A stretch of 64,000 nt of DNA from Parasponia andersonii (taxonomy: Eukaryota > Streptophyta > Magnoliopsida > Rosales > Cannabaceae): NCBI GenBank assembly GCA_002914805.1, contig JXTB01000190.1, forward strand, positions 240,261 to 304,260, in the 5' to 3' direction. Of the stretch, positions 1-14,000 are shown one piece after another. Every line of letters begins with the position of its first letter. Within the stretch, counting starts at the first letter, position 1. Below the pieces are notes generated by a model. That model worked only from the letters and a program-made list of their open reading frames with translations, was not told where the DNA came from and made no database searches. The position numbers and the translations under genes were made by a program.

Positions 1-3000
1 TTTGCTGCTTGGTACTGAGCCAAGTTTAACGAAAATATATATCTTTCAATGTTTCTCTTTAGAATAAGCCATTTAGAGAAAAATACCGCTAATGCTTTGA
101 AAAAAAAAAAAAAAACTAATCGCATCAAAAATCATCCGAGTTATTTAGAGCCTTTTGGTCTTTCAGAAACAATATATATATATATATCCATATATATATA
201 NAGTTTTGAATGAATATTTTAGTTTGATGGGTATTTTTCAAAGACCTATAGCAAGTTAATTTTACTAATTTCTATTCTAATTCTCATTCAAAAAATAAAC
301 TAATTTACTTCAATTTTTCGAATTCACATACATAATGAGTTTTTTAGGATTTTTTTTTTTATATTTGTGTAATGGAATAAAAATATTCCATTTAAATTTA
401 TGGACAATTTTAATATTATTTTGTTTTATACTTTATTTTACTTTTAATTTTTTTAATATGAAATGAAATTTTTTGGAATTTAATTTGCGATGCTTCATTC
501 ATATAAGTTTAGAATGTGAATTTGTCACCTTTTTAAGTTTTTTTTTTGAAAAATAGTTACTTCTAATATCAATTTCAATTTTTTTTTGTATAGAATTTAC
601 AATTTGTATTAATATGCCTAATTTAATTTATTTTGATATGAATTAATTATATTTTTTATGATCGTGAATTTACTTTTTTTAAAAAAATATTAAAAAAATA
701 AAGTCTGTTATTTTTTATATTAAATTACGTTGCCATGAATAAACTTTAAAGGGAATTAAAATTAGTGGGTTATTATCTTAGGATATTATTGATGATAATT
801 AGAATATTAGGAGTATTTTTAATTGATTAGGTTTAAAAAAATGAAAACTAAACAATTAAAATGTTTACTTTTTAGCAGATGAAAAACAAGTTGCCCATCG
901 TAAAGTATTAAACGGCCTTCCATACGTACATAACCGTTAAACAATTTTTGATACAAATACTTAACATACTTGATTTATTATAACCACCTGATTAGAATCG
1001 AATGATCTAAAATCAAAGTATCTATAAATGGGTAAATATCACAATTCCTATTGAAGAATTAACCATATATATATATATTTATATTTATATAATGGGTGTG
1101 TTTTTTTAGTAAGTATTTATGTTTTTGCTCCATTGATAATTACTTTTGATCAACCGAAAATAGTCTATAAAAGTAAGTGAATTCTACTTGTTTCCATTTC
1201 GATTCTAATTCATGTAAAGAAATTTATTTTCATAAATGTGAAATAGAATAAAAATATCCATTTTTAACTTATCTCATAATACAAAATTTTTCTTCTCCTT
1301 TCTTCATTTTTTTAATTTAAATTTGAAGTAATATTAATGCAAATATGCAATCTTATTTGGAGTCTAAGTAGCGTTAATTTTTTTTGGGAGGGAGGGGGGA
1401 TGATGTGTTTTTATATTTTAAAGTTTTTAAATGTTGAATTACCGATAATGTAAATATCAATCTTGTGTAGAATTTAATTGTCAGATTTTATTACGTTTTT
1501 AATTGATATTTTAAATTTATGAATTCTAATTTGATTTTTTTTAAAAAAAATTTAACTTCTAATATTCTTTTTGTTAGAATGTATTTTATTTTAATTTTTA
1601 AAATTTAATTATATTTAATATAAATTAAATTTTATTTTGGAACTAATTATCTTTTGCATAATTAAAATTAATGAGGCATGCAATAAGAATTATAAATTTG
1701 AGATTTCGTTTGAAAAAATTGAAAATCTAACTCACACTACGTTAGCGTGTATTGTGTAGTATGTTGTTTCCTTAATTTTTAATTAAATTAGATTTATACG
1801 AATTAAATTTTGTTTATAATTTTATTATCCAACTTAGCAGGTAACAAGTAGGACAATAAATAATCTTCTGTATTTAGATAACTATTAAATACATTGGATT
1901 TTAAGTACAATTACCCAATTCGTTATAGCGATTCGATTGCAATCAAACAGTCTAAATCAAATTATCCACCAATGAGTAAATATAATTACCCATGACCGTT
2001 CACCGGTGTACCCTAATGGTAGGTAATATCCATTATATTCGAGTTTAGAGTATGGTATGGGTAAAAATTTAAATACCCAAAACGGTATAAGTAGGGGTAA
2101 AGATATAAGAATGTATATCCACCCCTATTATGCATAAGGCTTTTCTTGAGCCAAACTGTTTAGGCACTTTGGCAGACACGATTGAATTGTATTACTATTT
2201 AGTATTATGCTATATTTGGTGCAATATATGACCAAAGTAAAATATATAAAACAAATTTTCTTAATATAGTTCAAATAATATTTTATTTATAAATAAGTAT
2301 ATAATTTTTTTCAAAAATAGAAAAGATAAATTTAAATGATGGTTATACAAAATAATATAATTTTGAATTTATTTATGAAAAATAGGTATATAAAAAGAAA
2401 ATATATTTTTTGAGGTGAAAAAAAATAAAAACTGGAATTTAGTTAATATTTATATATATAGATGTTTAATTTAAAAAAAAAAAACTTAAAGAAACAAAAA
2501 AGAAAAAAAAATAAATAATGGATTTGGCTAATTATCTTTCTGAAACCCAAATGGATTTGGGTTCTTAGCAAGCCATTCAAGGTCAAAAAGAAATCTGAAA
2601 AATAAAAAAAAACCCCTTAAAAAAGAGATTTCTAACTGATTGTATTTGTACTTGAAAATTTTGTATTATATAATATACAATACAAGCTTTCTAACTTGAT
2701 TTTTGCAAGACCCATTTGGATAAATCCCTTCCGGATCGATAATTTCATCATAACGAATTTTCTCATATTCCTACCATCCTAAGAAGTATGAAGAATCTTG
2801 GCATGAGTGTTGCATAAACTCATTCTTCGGAGATAGAGAATCAACTACAATGAAAGAATAGGAGAAAGATTGAATTAGTGAGGATGGTCACTATGTATTT
2901 GTAGAGTGAAGTACATCGTATGCATAGGCAGAATCATGTATATGTTAATTTACGTTGTTTCTTCGTCTTCCCGAAGTTAAAGCACTACTCAATTGTAGTA

Positions 3001-5611
3001 AGGTGTATGTACACTGCATATTGTAGTAGATTTTCATGGTTGTTTTGTTTTTTCTTTAAACGTTTGTATTTTATTTTCTTCTTTAATAATTCTTTGTAAA
3101 GTGAGAGACTACTAACACTTAAAATGAATATTTAAGATGAACTAGCCATATATATAAAGGAATATATATGATACTGACATATATATATATATATATATTT
3201 ATAAATATATATATATATATATATGGGTAACCAGATATTTTTTTTAAAACCTATATATAAGTATCGTTTTGGCCAATAAAAATTTATCATGTATATTTTT
3301 TTATACTAAAAAATAAGAGAGAGAAATAATATTAATGATATATATTTTTTTATGCACATTATTATAGCCGTTAAATTACCATTTGATGATGATCTGATGG
3401 TTAAAAAAATACCTACTGCATTGACAATTATTTATATATATGTATTTATATAGAAAATTTCTAAATCAATGTCGTACGTGTTAGAGTATAAAAATACACT
3501 TAATGCCATTTTATGAATAATTATGCGTGTGTGTACTTATTCGTGAGACATGAGAAAGAAATAGAGAGAGCACCTTATCAAAGTAGAAATTTTTTTAAAA
3601 TTTTTTTGAACAAAGATAATGGTCTTCGTTATTTACAATAGACCGAATTGTTAGATTTTTCCTCTAATTAAATGGGTAATTATCTAGTCAAAGGGTACAT
3701 TTGAAATTGATTATTGTTGCTGCTTTTAGGTGGTTAGCAAAAAAATCAAGGGTTAGAGATGTTTGGCAAATTCTTATTTTTAGTCAGTAAATTCTAAAAA
3801 TTATTGCATAATCATTAAAGTAGAATTTGAAAAATAGGGTAATGGTTGCTTTTTAAGTATGAATCTATTTCCATATTCAAATTGTTTAAAATATCATTTT
3901 ACAACACACATAGTTTATAGTTTACCAACATACATAATGTTTCAACTTTTGTTTTCAAAATAAAAAGAAAGGCGTGAGTTATCTTTTTTTTTTTTCCCTT
4001 GATTTGTTTTAATTCTCACATTTATTCATTTAAATGTTTTTAGTAAATTAATTAGGGATATTTGAATCTTTTAACTTGATAATGGTATAAATTTGTAAGA
4101 ATCTCAAATGTCATGATATTATTTTACAAAATTCAAAAATTAAAAGTCAGGATTTTTATTGTCATTATCAAGACACTCGTACAATCGTGATAATATTAGT
4201 AAAATTTAAAATATCGTCAAAATTTTTAAATATGCCTTCTTTTTCAAAATAAAATAAGAAGTAGCAAAATAAATCCAAAAGTCTTCGTCTTATATTTCCC
4301 TACATTATTGTTGATTTTAATTCTTGTTATTATGATTTATAAGTAATTACAATTTGTGAGAAATTAAAGTTAAATGCTTTTGACAAAATATATGATGCAT
4401 AACATATGCGTTACAATTTAGAAATATTCTATAAAGTCAAAATCAATCATTATTTCTATTATATACCTTCATTTAATTATCCTATATAAGATTTATTAAT
4501 AAAACTTAGTTTAAAGTGTTTTAAGTGAAATTTAACAGCAACATTGATATAATCATCGATTTTATGGTTAGTGGTCTACTCATGCCCCTATCACCTCATG
4601 TAAGGACGGAACCAATTCAGGTTTAGAGAGGAGGATAGAGATATTGTATTTTTACCCTGATTTTATTTGAAAATTTCAGTTTTTATTTATTTTCCCCTTG
4701 ATTTTTTATAATTATAGTTTTTGCCCTTTATATATATATATATGAAAAAATCAATAATGCCTAATATGACCCATTGATTTTTTTAATTTCTGAACTTTAC
4801 CTATATTATTTTGAAATACTAAATTTTACCCTCATGTTAGATAATTTTTCTTTCAACTCACTCTAAACAACATTTTTTAATTCTACATTGGTCTTTGTTA
4901 ACTAATAAGTGCCAAAATTAGCTAAAAAATTTTTAGTGTATATTGATACTAAACAAATTTCCTAACCCTGTCATTACCCTAGTGATAATAAAAAAGATTT
5001 ATTCACAAATGTTATTGAAAATGTTATACATCTAAAATTATTTAGACATATTATTTCTTATCAAACACCAAAATATTTTCCAGTAAATCGCGACTACGTC
5101 AATTTGTCAATTTTAGACCGTGTTCAAACATATGTATGAATTTTGTTTATATATTTATTTTGGTACTCGACCAAGGTTGAGTTTTAGAAAGGGGTGGGTG
5201 AGTTTAAAATTTTGAAATTTTAACTAAATGAAATATATAGTTTTATACATGATTTATAATTTGCTCAATTTTTCATTACTAAAATTAGTAAGCCCCGGTA
5301 TTATCTATAAAATCAAATTTCATATACTAACATCATTATAACCCACCTTCAACGCGACCAAATTCACATTGGACATGTTGAAATTAATTCCAATTTAACT
5401 CGAATCGCTTCTCGTACGTGTTATAATTATTCAGGTTAAAATGGATGGACTAATCGGGTTAGTGGGTACAATTAGTGCAAGAGTAAGAAAAAGAACTAAT
5501 GTGAGAGAATAACCAACACAGTAGTATACAATCGGATCGATATCCGGATCCGGATCGGGATCGAAACCCATTACCCGAATCTTCAAAGTTCAAACGCTCG
5601 CTCTCAACCGC
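1..5611. other. AT-rich intergenic spacer
   Basis: No coding region can be supported here. The sequence is strongly AT-rich with poly-A and poly-T runs and several TA-dinucleotide tracts, for example near 172-200, 1064-1085 and 3178-3225. Around 1890-2130 there is moderately complex sequence with repeated 'taccc/gggta' words, which looks like transposon debris but has no ends I could define. The last 100 bases before the WD40 gene become less AT-rich and contain the promoter or leader. Confidence 0.7.
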
Positions 5612-5629
5612 TTAGAACCCTAAAACCTT

Positions 5630-5638
5630 AAACCCTAA
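5630..5638 (+). promoter_or_regulatory. telo-box upstream of the U3 snoRNP gene
   Basis: AAACCCTAA lies about 95 bases before the ATG, next to a second similar word (GAACCCTAAAA at 5615-5625). The telo-box is a known promoter motif of plant genes for ribosome biogenesis and translation, which fits the product of this gene. The motif is seen directly; its activity here is inferred. Confidence 0.6.
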
Positions 5639-5732
5639 CTCCCTAACTCTTCTGCCAAAAAACACAGACAGAACGCCATTTCTGAGACCAGCGAGCTCGA
5701 TTTCTCTGAGTCTGAGCTTTTTTGCTTTGAGC

Positions 5733-8700
5733 ATGAAGAACAAGCAGAGAGGCTCGGGTCCGAAGAAGGGCAAGGCTGAGGACCCATTTTTCGGCAACGA
5801 ATCGAAGCGGCGGCGGCGGAGGAAGTCCAGTGACGCCGATTTCGTGGAGAGCAGCGATTCCGGCGACGATTTTTTTGAGGGCGAAGCCGGGGAGGAGGAT
5901 GAGGGGGAGGAGGAGGAGGCGGCGGTGGAAGAGACGGCGGACGAGAAACGGAAGCGGTTGGCGATTACACATTTGGAGGAGCTGAGGAAGATCGCGAAGA
6001 GGACCAAGGAACAAAATGATGATGAAAGCGGAGGAGGGGAGAGTGAGAAGGAAAGTGAGAAGGGAGAGAGAGACTCTCTGGTTGCGCAGATTCTGCAGCA
6101 GAAGCAGCTCGAGGAGAGCGGCCGGGTTCGGAGATCAATCGCTTCGAGGTAATCTATTGAGGAAATGTCAATGCTGGTGCATGATATCATATGGTGGAAC
6201 TGGAAAGTTGAGAGTTCTCTTTGATTGCTTTTTTTTCCCCAGCTTAGAGGGTTTGACTTTTCTCATGTTTGCTTTACAAAGATAAGCATTAAACTGTATG
6301 CATTGGCATTAGCATGTCATATCTAACCATTACACTGTTCGATTTTCGGATTTTACTTAAATTTGACTGATTTATGTCCTGTTAGTTTTTCATTTTTGGT
6401 TCTGTATTATATGCTTTGTGGCAAAGACTGGTCCTATTAAAGGTGGAAATTTTAGTTTTTTGCACATCATGAGTAGTTTAGAACTATATTCTAGCGTAGT
6501 GGATATTTTTGTCTGATAATTTTTGGATAATATAAACGTTTATAATGTAAATTTTTCCCAATTCAGGGTCCAAAAGCCTGAAGCTTCTGATCAGTTTCAA
6601 GTATTAGTGAAGCATCGAAAAACTGTTACAGCTGTGGCTCTATCAGAGGATGACTTGAAGGGCTTTTCCGCTTCTAAGGATGGCACTATTCTGCATTGGG
6701 ATGTAGAAAGTGGGAGAGGTGAAAAATACAGATGGCCTAGTGATGAAGTGCTAAGGTCCCATGGGGCTAAAGATCCACAAGGCCGAGCTAGTAAGCATAG
6801 TAAACTTGTGTTATCATTGGCTGTTAGCTCAGATGGACGGTACTTGGCAAGTGGAGGTTCAGACTGTCATGTTCATTTATGGGATACTCGTACAAGAGAG
6901 CATATTCAGGTAAATATTTTTGTCAGCCACTGTAAGAGTCTTGGAATATGAATGACATAATTTGGAAATTCTGCTGGATTTGATTAAGAAAGAAGAACAG
7001 AGCTAACTCTGAAAAAGTCTAGGAATATGAATATGATTTGGAAATTCTACTGGATTTGGTTAAGAAAGAAGAACAGCTTAACTCAAGTTCTTATAGGGGT
7101 TTGGGTGGGATCTTTGTCCATGAAATTTTTTCTCAACTGTAGAGACTCTGTTGCTCTAACTTGCTATGTATGAGCCACTTGAGTGTCCCAAGTTCTTTTA
7201 AAATCGGTTAAAAAGAGGGCTGGGGTGATGGCTATTGCCCTCTAATGGAAGGCCTACTTGCCTTCTTTGGATGTGCACATTCAGACTGCTTAAATAAATA
7301 CATGTGTGAAATTTGCATTTGCAACAGACATTTTAACACTTCTGTATCTGCCATAGGAATTTTTCTGTACAAAGCCTCATTTGAAAAGATGGGAGTCATT
7401 TTCATGCATGTGACATCACTTGCTTATGTGTTTAACAGGCATTTCCTGGTCACAGAGGACCTGTTTCATGCTTAGTATTTAGGCAAGGGACTTCCGAACT
7501 TTTTTCTGGTTCATATGATCGAACTGTTAAGATGTGGAATGCTGAGGACAGAGCCTACATGAGTTCTTTATTCGGTCATCAAAGTGAAGTATTGACCATT
7601 GATTGCTTAAGAAGAGAGCGGGTTTTGACAGTTGGACATGATAGGAGTATGCAGTTGTTTAAGGTAGGCCGAACTTCTTTTAATGAGTTTAGATTACATT
7701 TGCTTAGCAGAAGTGGGATAGTAGTTACTTATTCACTCGCTTTTTCGTTAGCACATTTGATTTTGACGTCAGCTTTTATTATTGCCTAATTAGGTCCCTG
7801 AGGAGTCACGTTTAGTGTTTCGTGCCCCTGCTTCCTCTCTGGAATGTTGTTGCTTTATTAATAACGATGAATTCTTATCTGGTTCGGATGATGGAAGTGT
7901 TGAGCTGTGGAGTGTACTGCGGAAGAAGCCCACTTTCATTGTCAAGAATGCACACGCTTTGTTGGCTGCAAACAAGAAGTTTGAACAAAGGGATCGTGAA
8001 ACAATCCCTAATGGTCATCTAGGTAAGGATATTGATTACCTTTTTTATGTATTGGCTTATGTGCAAGCCTTTTGAGCTCCTTATCAATCTTGTTATCTTT
8101 TGTACGAACTCTGTCAATGATGTAAAATATCAATTTTTGACAAAAGTTTCTTCCTTTTTCTTTTATTCCATTGCTTTTGTATGTGTAGTTTTAATATACC
8201 TTAAGAAGAAGATGGAAGAAGCAAATTTTGGATGTTCTTGCGATTTATTTACAATTTCTAGTGCTGGCTTCTTGACTTCCTAGTTTCTTTGGATCCTAAA
8301 TGTAGAAAGTGGTGACCACACCTGTGAAAGCTTTGATTCTTCATCAGTATATTCCTGGGTCAGTTCAGTCACTGTCTGTAGAAGCAGTGACCTTGCTGCA
8401 TCAGGAGCTGGTGATGGCTTTGTTCGTTTGTGGGCTCTTGGGAGTGAGACCAAAGACATTCGACCCTTGTACAATCTACCATTGGTAAGTGAAAAAGAAG
8501 TTAAGAATCTTCTTTACCTATTCCGATACTTGTGATGGAAAAGGAGACTTTTTCCTTACGTACAAATATCGAGATGCAATAGGAAAGGAGCCCACCTTTC
8601 TTTCTGACCAATTGTATGAATGTACTAACATTTCTATTTACTTTCCTGCTTAGATAACATTTTTGTGCAATGCAGGTTGGGTTTGTGAATTCGTTGGCTT

Positions 8701-9895
8701 TTGCAAAATCCGGAGAGTTCCTTGTTGCTGGATTGGGGCAGGTAATTTTTTCACCCTGGTTAAACCCTCAATCATGATTTATGCTTTTCCTCTTTTGTGT
8801 ATTTTTTTTCTTGTATTTGGCCTGAGGAGCTTGGTTTGCGTGAATCGAAGGAAATTAAACTTTAAAACTTTGCTTTTAAGGTTTATTGTTTTGAAACTGA
8901 AACATAAAAATAGCCAGTCGAAGCATAAAGTTAGTGTAACTTAAGCCAAACTTAACTTTTTAATTTGTACCCGAAAAAAAAAAAAAAACTTGTCGACAAT
9001 CTTGATCATAAGAATATAAAAGNTAGTTGTTAGGCCCAGTTTGGTTTAGCTTTTTAACAAACTGAAAGCATTTTTCAAATAATCTATGGACCAAAGGTAT
9101 TTGGTAAAAATCTTAAAAAAAATCATATTGTTCAATAATTTTTGACAAAGTTACAGAATGCAGGAATCTATATTATCTTTTAATGAAAAAATCATAATGA
9201 TTAAAATACCCCTACTTAAAAGCAAAAATGCCAATTTTTGACACAGTTACAGAATGCAGGAATCTATATTATCTTTTAATGAAAAAATCATAATGATTAA
9301 AATACCCCTACTTAAAAGCAAAAATGCCAAACATTTAATTGAGTTCACTTTCAGATTAATTTTTTTTTTTCAAAAAGTATTAATATATTTAAATCACAAT
9401 TGACTAAAATATTCTTCATAGTAGTTATTTTGAAGTAGCCAAATTGATTTTTTATTTAAATTTTAAATTCAGATGAAAATAAAGTAAGTTAAAATAAAAT
9501 TAATTTAATTAACTAATTTAATTGAGTTTATTTTAATAATATATTATTTTTTTAAAAAAATTACTAATATGTTTAGTATGTACAAAATATGCATAATTGT
9601 AAAAAATATTAATAAGCTCCTTTCATAAATATGCATAATTGCATAATGATATTTATTATGATCATTTTATATTTGTACAATAATTCAGCCGTACAGTTTA
9701 CTAAACACTTTTATACAGATTTTTCAAGTTATGGTACTTTAAAATTACAACTCTCGGCCACTTTATGTTACATCGAATTTTTCTTTCACAGTATTTTTTT
9801 TTTTTTTTGGTATTCAGGAACCTCGCTTAGGAAGGTGGGGACGTATCCCTGCGGCTCACAACGGAGTTGCAGTTCATCCCCTTAAGCTTTCTTAA
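5733..9895 (+). CDS. YAO: WD40 U3 snoRNP-interacting protein (RRP9/U3-55K, YAO type), 7 exons, 511 aa
   Basis: Exons: 5733-6148, 6567-6909, 7439-7663, 7794-8022, 8306-8484, 8676-8741, 9818-9895. All introns are GT-AG and the joined length is 1536 bases, one open frame. The N-terminus has lysine-rich patches and an acidic stretch (about residues 45-75), then a charged helical region; this is typical of nucleolar RRP9 proteins. WD40 blades follow, with the words ASGGSDCHVHLWD, SGSYDRTVKMWN, TVGHDRSMQLF, SGSDDGSVELW and ASGAGDGFVRLW. The protein ends GRWGRIPAAHNGV then HPLKLS. RRP9/U3-55K binds the U3 box C/D snoRNP and acts in processing of the 18S rRNA precursor; Arabidopsis YAO is nucleolar and needed for embryo and gametophyte development. 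The ATG at 5733 is the first in frame after a TTG at 5727. The acceptor at 8305 was chosen over one at 8283 because the latter gives an early stop. The gene is convergent with the SAPS gene downstream. Confidence 0.93.
6943..7085. repeat. imperfect tandem duplication of about 75 bp in YAO intron 2
   Basis: Two diverged copies share words such as 'ttggaaattct', 'ctggattt' and 'taagaaagaagaacag'. The first runs from about 6943 to 7009 and the second from about 7022 to 7085. Several substitutions and a small indel separate them. The duplication is purely intronic. Confidence 0.8.
9020..9800. mobile_element. possible MITE-derived insertion in YAO intron 6
   Basis: Intron 6 (8742-9817) is much longer than the other introns. 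Its middle starts with 'ggcccagtttggtttagc', a word of the kind seen at the ends of plant hAT-like MITEs, and is followed by AT-rich sequence with no coding potential. I could not find a clear matching inverted end or target duplication, so this is a weak call. Confidence 0.3.
9137..9328. repeat. nearly perfect 96-bp tandem duplication in YAO intron 6
   Basis: Copy one is 9137-9232 and copy two is 9233-9328. The only difference I see is 'gacaaag' against 'gacacag'. Such high identity points to a recent duplication or, less likely, an assembly artefact. Confidence 0.93.
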
Positions 9896-11071
9896 GATAG
9901 CCGAAAAATTTTTGTAGCTTCCCAATTTTGGTTATACAGTGAGTTGATAATACAAAGTGAGAACAATTTTTTTCCGGATAACGTTATATATATGTTCATC
10001 ATCATTTATCTTCATCTACCATGACTTATTTGAGTTCATAATGGAGTTGCTATTCATTCCTTTTATTTGGTATGGAACAAGTTATACCAACTAAATCTAA
10101 TACTTTAAGCAGAGCAGCAATGAGCAAGGAAACTAATGCGAAAGTGAAAATAATAGGCGAGCGTATCCTTCCACCACAACTGTCCATTGTGGAGCGTCCT
10201 TGTGACGGTAACAGTGCGATTATTGTTGGCAAAAATAATATATCAAATGAGTCAATTGACTATTTTACATGGAAATGCTTCCCACTGGTCTAGCTAATTT
10301 GATCAAAACAATATACAAGGCACCACAGATTTCAAAGAGTGGTTCCAATTGCGAGAAAAACCATAAATCATGTTTAACCAGTAGTGCTACTATTTATAGC
10401 TACTGAGCAATATCTAAACACGGCGTAGGAATCTTCGAGTAAAGATCCATATCTGACTATTTGAACGTATATAAATAAAAACCAAGAATTCTGTTCTCCT
10501 TTTATCAAATAAAAGGTACAAATGATGACGGTTAGACAATGAAATCAATTCCCAGCTTATCTTTTATTACCCGGAGAATGGAAGCTAACAACGCAAAGAG
10601 ACACAAATAGAAAAATCAAGACATTTTCTTGGAAAGAATTACAATAATAGCCATCAAGATGTATTCAGATTACTTCTGAAATCATTTCAACACGATTCTA
10701 GGGCAGAAATAAGGAAAGGAAATTATATATTGACAGATCCTTATGAAAAATGTACGCAACACGTGAAAAGAAATACCAAATGGTTGATGAAACATTGAAC
10801 TAGTGGCTCGAAAGTTCGCAAATCAGAACCTTCCCTTTTGCTCTTTCGTTTTGTCATCTCAATGTTGGGAGGAAGGGTAGAGCAAATTTCTCAGGTATGG
10901 GACAAAAAATCAGCAGCCTTGATTTTAAACACAGCGCCATCATTTCGCACACAAGGCCCTATAGTACAGTTGCCTAGTCAACCAAATTGTCTAAAATCCA
11001 ACTTTCCCACCTGAGCAATGTTGCTCAAATACTGAGTTAGCCCAGTTAAAACAGAGAATTGAGAATTTACA
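9896..11071. other. spacer between convergent genes (3' untranslated regions)
   Basis: This 1.2-kb stretch separates the ends of the YAO gene (+) and the SAPS gene (-). It probably holds the 3' untranslated regions and poly-A sites of both. A 73-codon open frame at 10072-10293 has no recognisable similarity and is not called. Nothing else was identified. Confidence 0.6.
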
Positions 11072-14000
11072 TCAGTTCCCTTCTACCTCATTTTCCTTTT
11101 TATCTGATTCAGTAGCTTCAGACGGGCCTTGTTTTTCTACCGTCGTCTCAGCATTGTCAGCAGTGTTTGAGTCTGAAACTGGAGTCGCATCGTCTGATTT
11201 TGATGGCTCAGAAGGCATTGGACTTGGGGTCTCAGCCTCTGATGCTGCAGAAGGTCCAGTGGGAATTTCATCACTGTTTCCTGATGCATCAGGAGATGAG
11301 GGAGAAGGTTTAGCTGCATCTGGTGGGGATTCCAATTGAAGCTCACCATTTGGTAGGATAGCAGATGGGTCACCAGAGTCCGAAGTCTCCCGCCATTCAA
11401 CCCATTCAGGTGGTTTATCAGTTTCTTTTGATTCCATTTCTCTTATGTTGCTAGGTTCCTGAGGCATAGTATCTCCTGATTTTGCTTCTGGTTCTGGAGA
11501 AGATGTTGCAGTGTCGACCAATTCATCTTCTTCACCAACATTAACGTCATCTCCACCACTGTTGACAGCACCAGCTCCTTCTGCATTAGGTGACGGGGAA
11601 GCAAGCAGCCCGGTTGAGTGATCATTGGAAACTCTGTTGTCTTCCTCAAAAGCAAACCAGTTGGAATTTGTGAAGAGAGAACCACTGCAAGATTACATCA
11701 ATCAACCTTCTTAAGAGAATAATACTGAGACTACAATTTAATGCCAGAAGTCATCTGTTTAGGCTCTGTAACGCAATTGCTCCATAAAACAAGGCCAAAG
11801 AAACACATTACAAGCATTAATTTAATACAATACCAACTAGAAGGGGAGAAAGCCCAATAGAAAGGATGGAGGCGCAATTATTTCAACCTACCTTTCCTGG
11901 TCATCTCCCAACCGCAGAGAAGATATGACTACTTCAGCAGATTCATCATCAAAGTAGACATCCTACCCAAGTGTCAAGTAGAAAACTTCTTAGTTTCATA
12001 AAGCCCAACTGAATTTACTTGTGAATGAGAATATGAGATAACTGATGCTTTATTTTCATATATATATATATATATATAAGAATGAGATAGCTGGTGCTCA
12101 AGCTCAAGCAGTATAAACCTGCCTCCAGTAATTTCTTTACCGTAAACAAGAAGTCTTTGGCAGACAGCATTAAAGTAATAATTTTTACTTTTCGTCAGAG
12201 GAAAAAAATAACAATAATAGAACTGAAAGTTGTTTGTATGTATATCGTGTCAAGAATTGTATTAGAACCTTTACTGATTCTATGACTCGATACATCTACG
12301 CAACAGCAGCACCACCAGAGTCCATAGATCAGATTGGATAGCCTAAGTTGTCTTGTACGTACTATACTCAATATATTTCTGTGAGTATTGTTAAAAAAAA
12401 TATATATAAACATAATGGCAAGGCAAACATTAATAGTCATAGTGGCAGCAGTAGTAAAAGAGTATAACCTATTAGTCATTATAATAATGACAAACTATTT
12501 GCTTAAATCAAATGGCTAAACTAAATGATCCAACTGTCAGGACCCAAGATTTCTAGATGTCAGGTGCAACAAAGTTGCGCATGTTGGAGAGGACCAAACA
12601 AACTACAGTTATCTCAATCAGCTCATAAAAGAAGTGAACTACAAGATAAAACATTAAGCCCCCCAAACCTAAAAGGTTAATTCTTCAGTGAACTTCACAT
12701 AATTCAGAAACTCACTTCTTTTTTATGAAATTTACGATTCAGTCAAGTATTTAGCAGGCAATAAAGTACACTATACACAGAACCATACATTCCCAATCAA
12801 AATACACAAAATAAAGTGTTTTAATACCTCGTCATCGCCTCGTTCAAGCGATCCATGGCCCTGAAAAGCATGAAAGCCTTCTAGTTACAAAGAGAATCAC
12901 AAGCATAAAGAAGCTTCATTACACGGTAGAAGCAGCAAAAGATATTAATTCATTGGTTGTTCAAGAGGTTAAAAAAATTTACTACACCTTGTCCACATCA
13001 TTGTTGACCAAGGGGTTAAAAGACATTTACTATGTACCTCATCCATATCATTGTTGTTATAAATGCCATAACGGAAAGCCTGGCTTAAGTTGTTAGCTAG
13101 GGCTGCAACATCATAGTCTCTATCTTGGTAATCATCATCATCACTGTCCCTAGCCCTTTCCTGCAGTGCTGTTGGCCGCCTGTTATATTAAATGACGAAT
13201 TAGATATAACTCAAACAGGATACAAAGTGGGATAACGGAACAGAGAGAGAAAGATAAGAAAGAAAGGTGTTGCATTAAAACATTCAACACACCCAAAAAA
13301 AAAGAGCATAGTTTTATGCACTTATACATTTTTGTTGCACGGCATACAAGCCCTTGCTTTCAGGTACCAGGAAAATAAGACCAACAACAAAACAGACAAT
13401 AGTAACTCACAAAGAAACAATTGTAAGCCAAAGAACATACCCACAAGCCCACTGACAAACATTCTCCAGAGCATTGCGCTTTGATAGGACATTTGTATGA
13501 TCAGACCATTCACTGTTTTCCTATAAGAGGATAAATAAACACTTAAAAAAAAATATTGACGGCAAAAATAAAAGTACAGACGAATTTAATCTCCAGAAAT
13601 AGTTTCTTTTAATACATGCAAGAGTACAATGGTTTAAGATGAGAGTAGTATATGCATACGTTCAGAAAATTTAAAGATACAAATTAAAACAACACAAGGG
13701 AAAATATAAAACTTTGCTTCCTAAAATTTAGAAGAGAATAATACAAAAGAAGACGCACGAGGTTTAACAGCTCAACAAAAGCATTAAAAATTTATGCCTG
13801 CAAACACATACTGGAGAAATAGAATTAAACCTGTAGATAATCCCGAATGTCACTATTAGTATTCACAAGCTGATTAATTTTGTTGGATATACGAGTCAGA
13901 TGTCCAATATTCCCTATTCTGGGTGGCGCTCTGTTCTCAGCAGGGACTGCCGGCTGCAGAAAGAATGAACATGTTAAATCACACATTTTAACAGCTGTAC

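Noticed and set aside
8284-8305. Earlier acceptor for YAO exon 5
   Set aside because: Using the AG at 8283 leads to a stop after ten codons; the AG at 8305 keeps the WD40 frame.
10072-10293. 73-codon frame between YAO and the SAPS gene
   Set aside because: No recognisable domain, and it lies where 3' untranslated sequence is expected.
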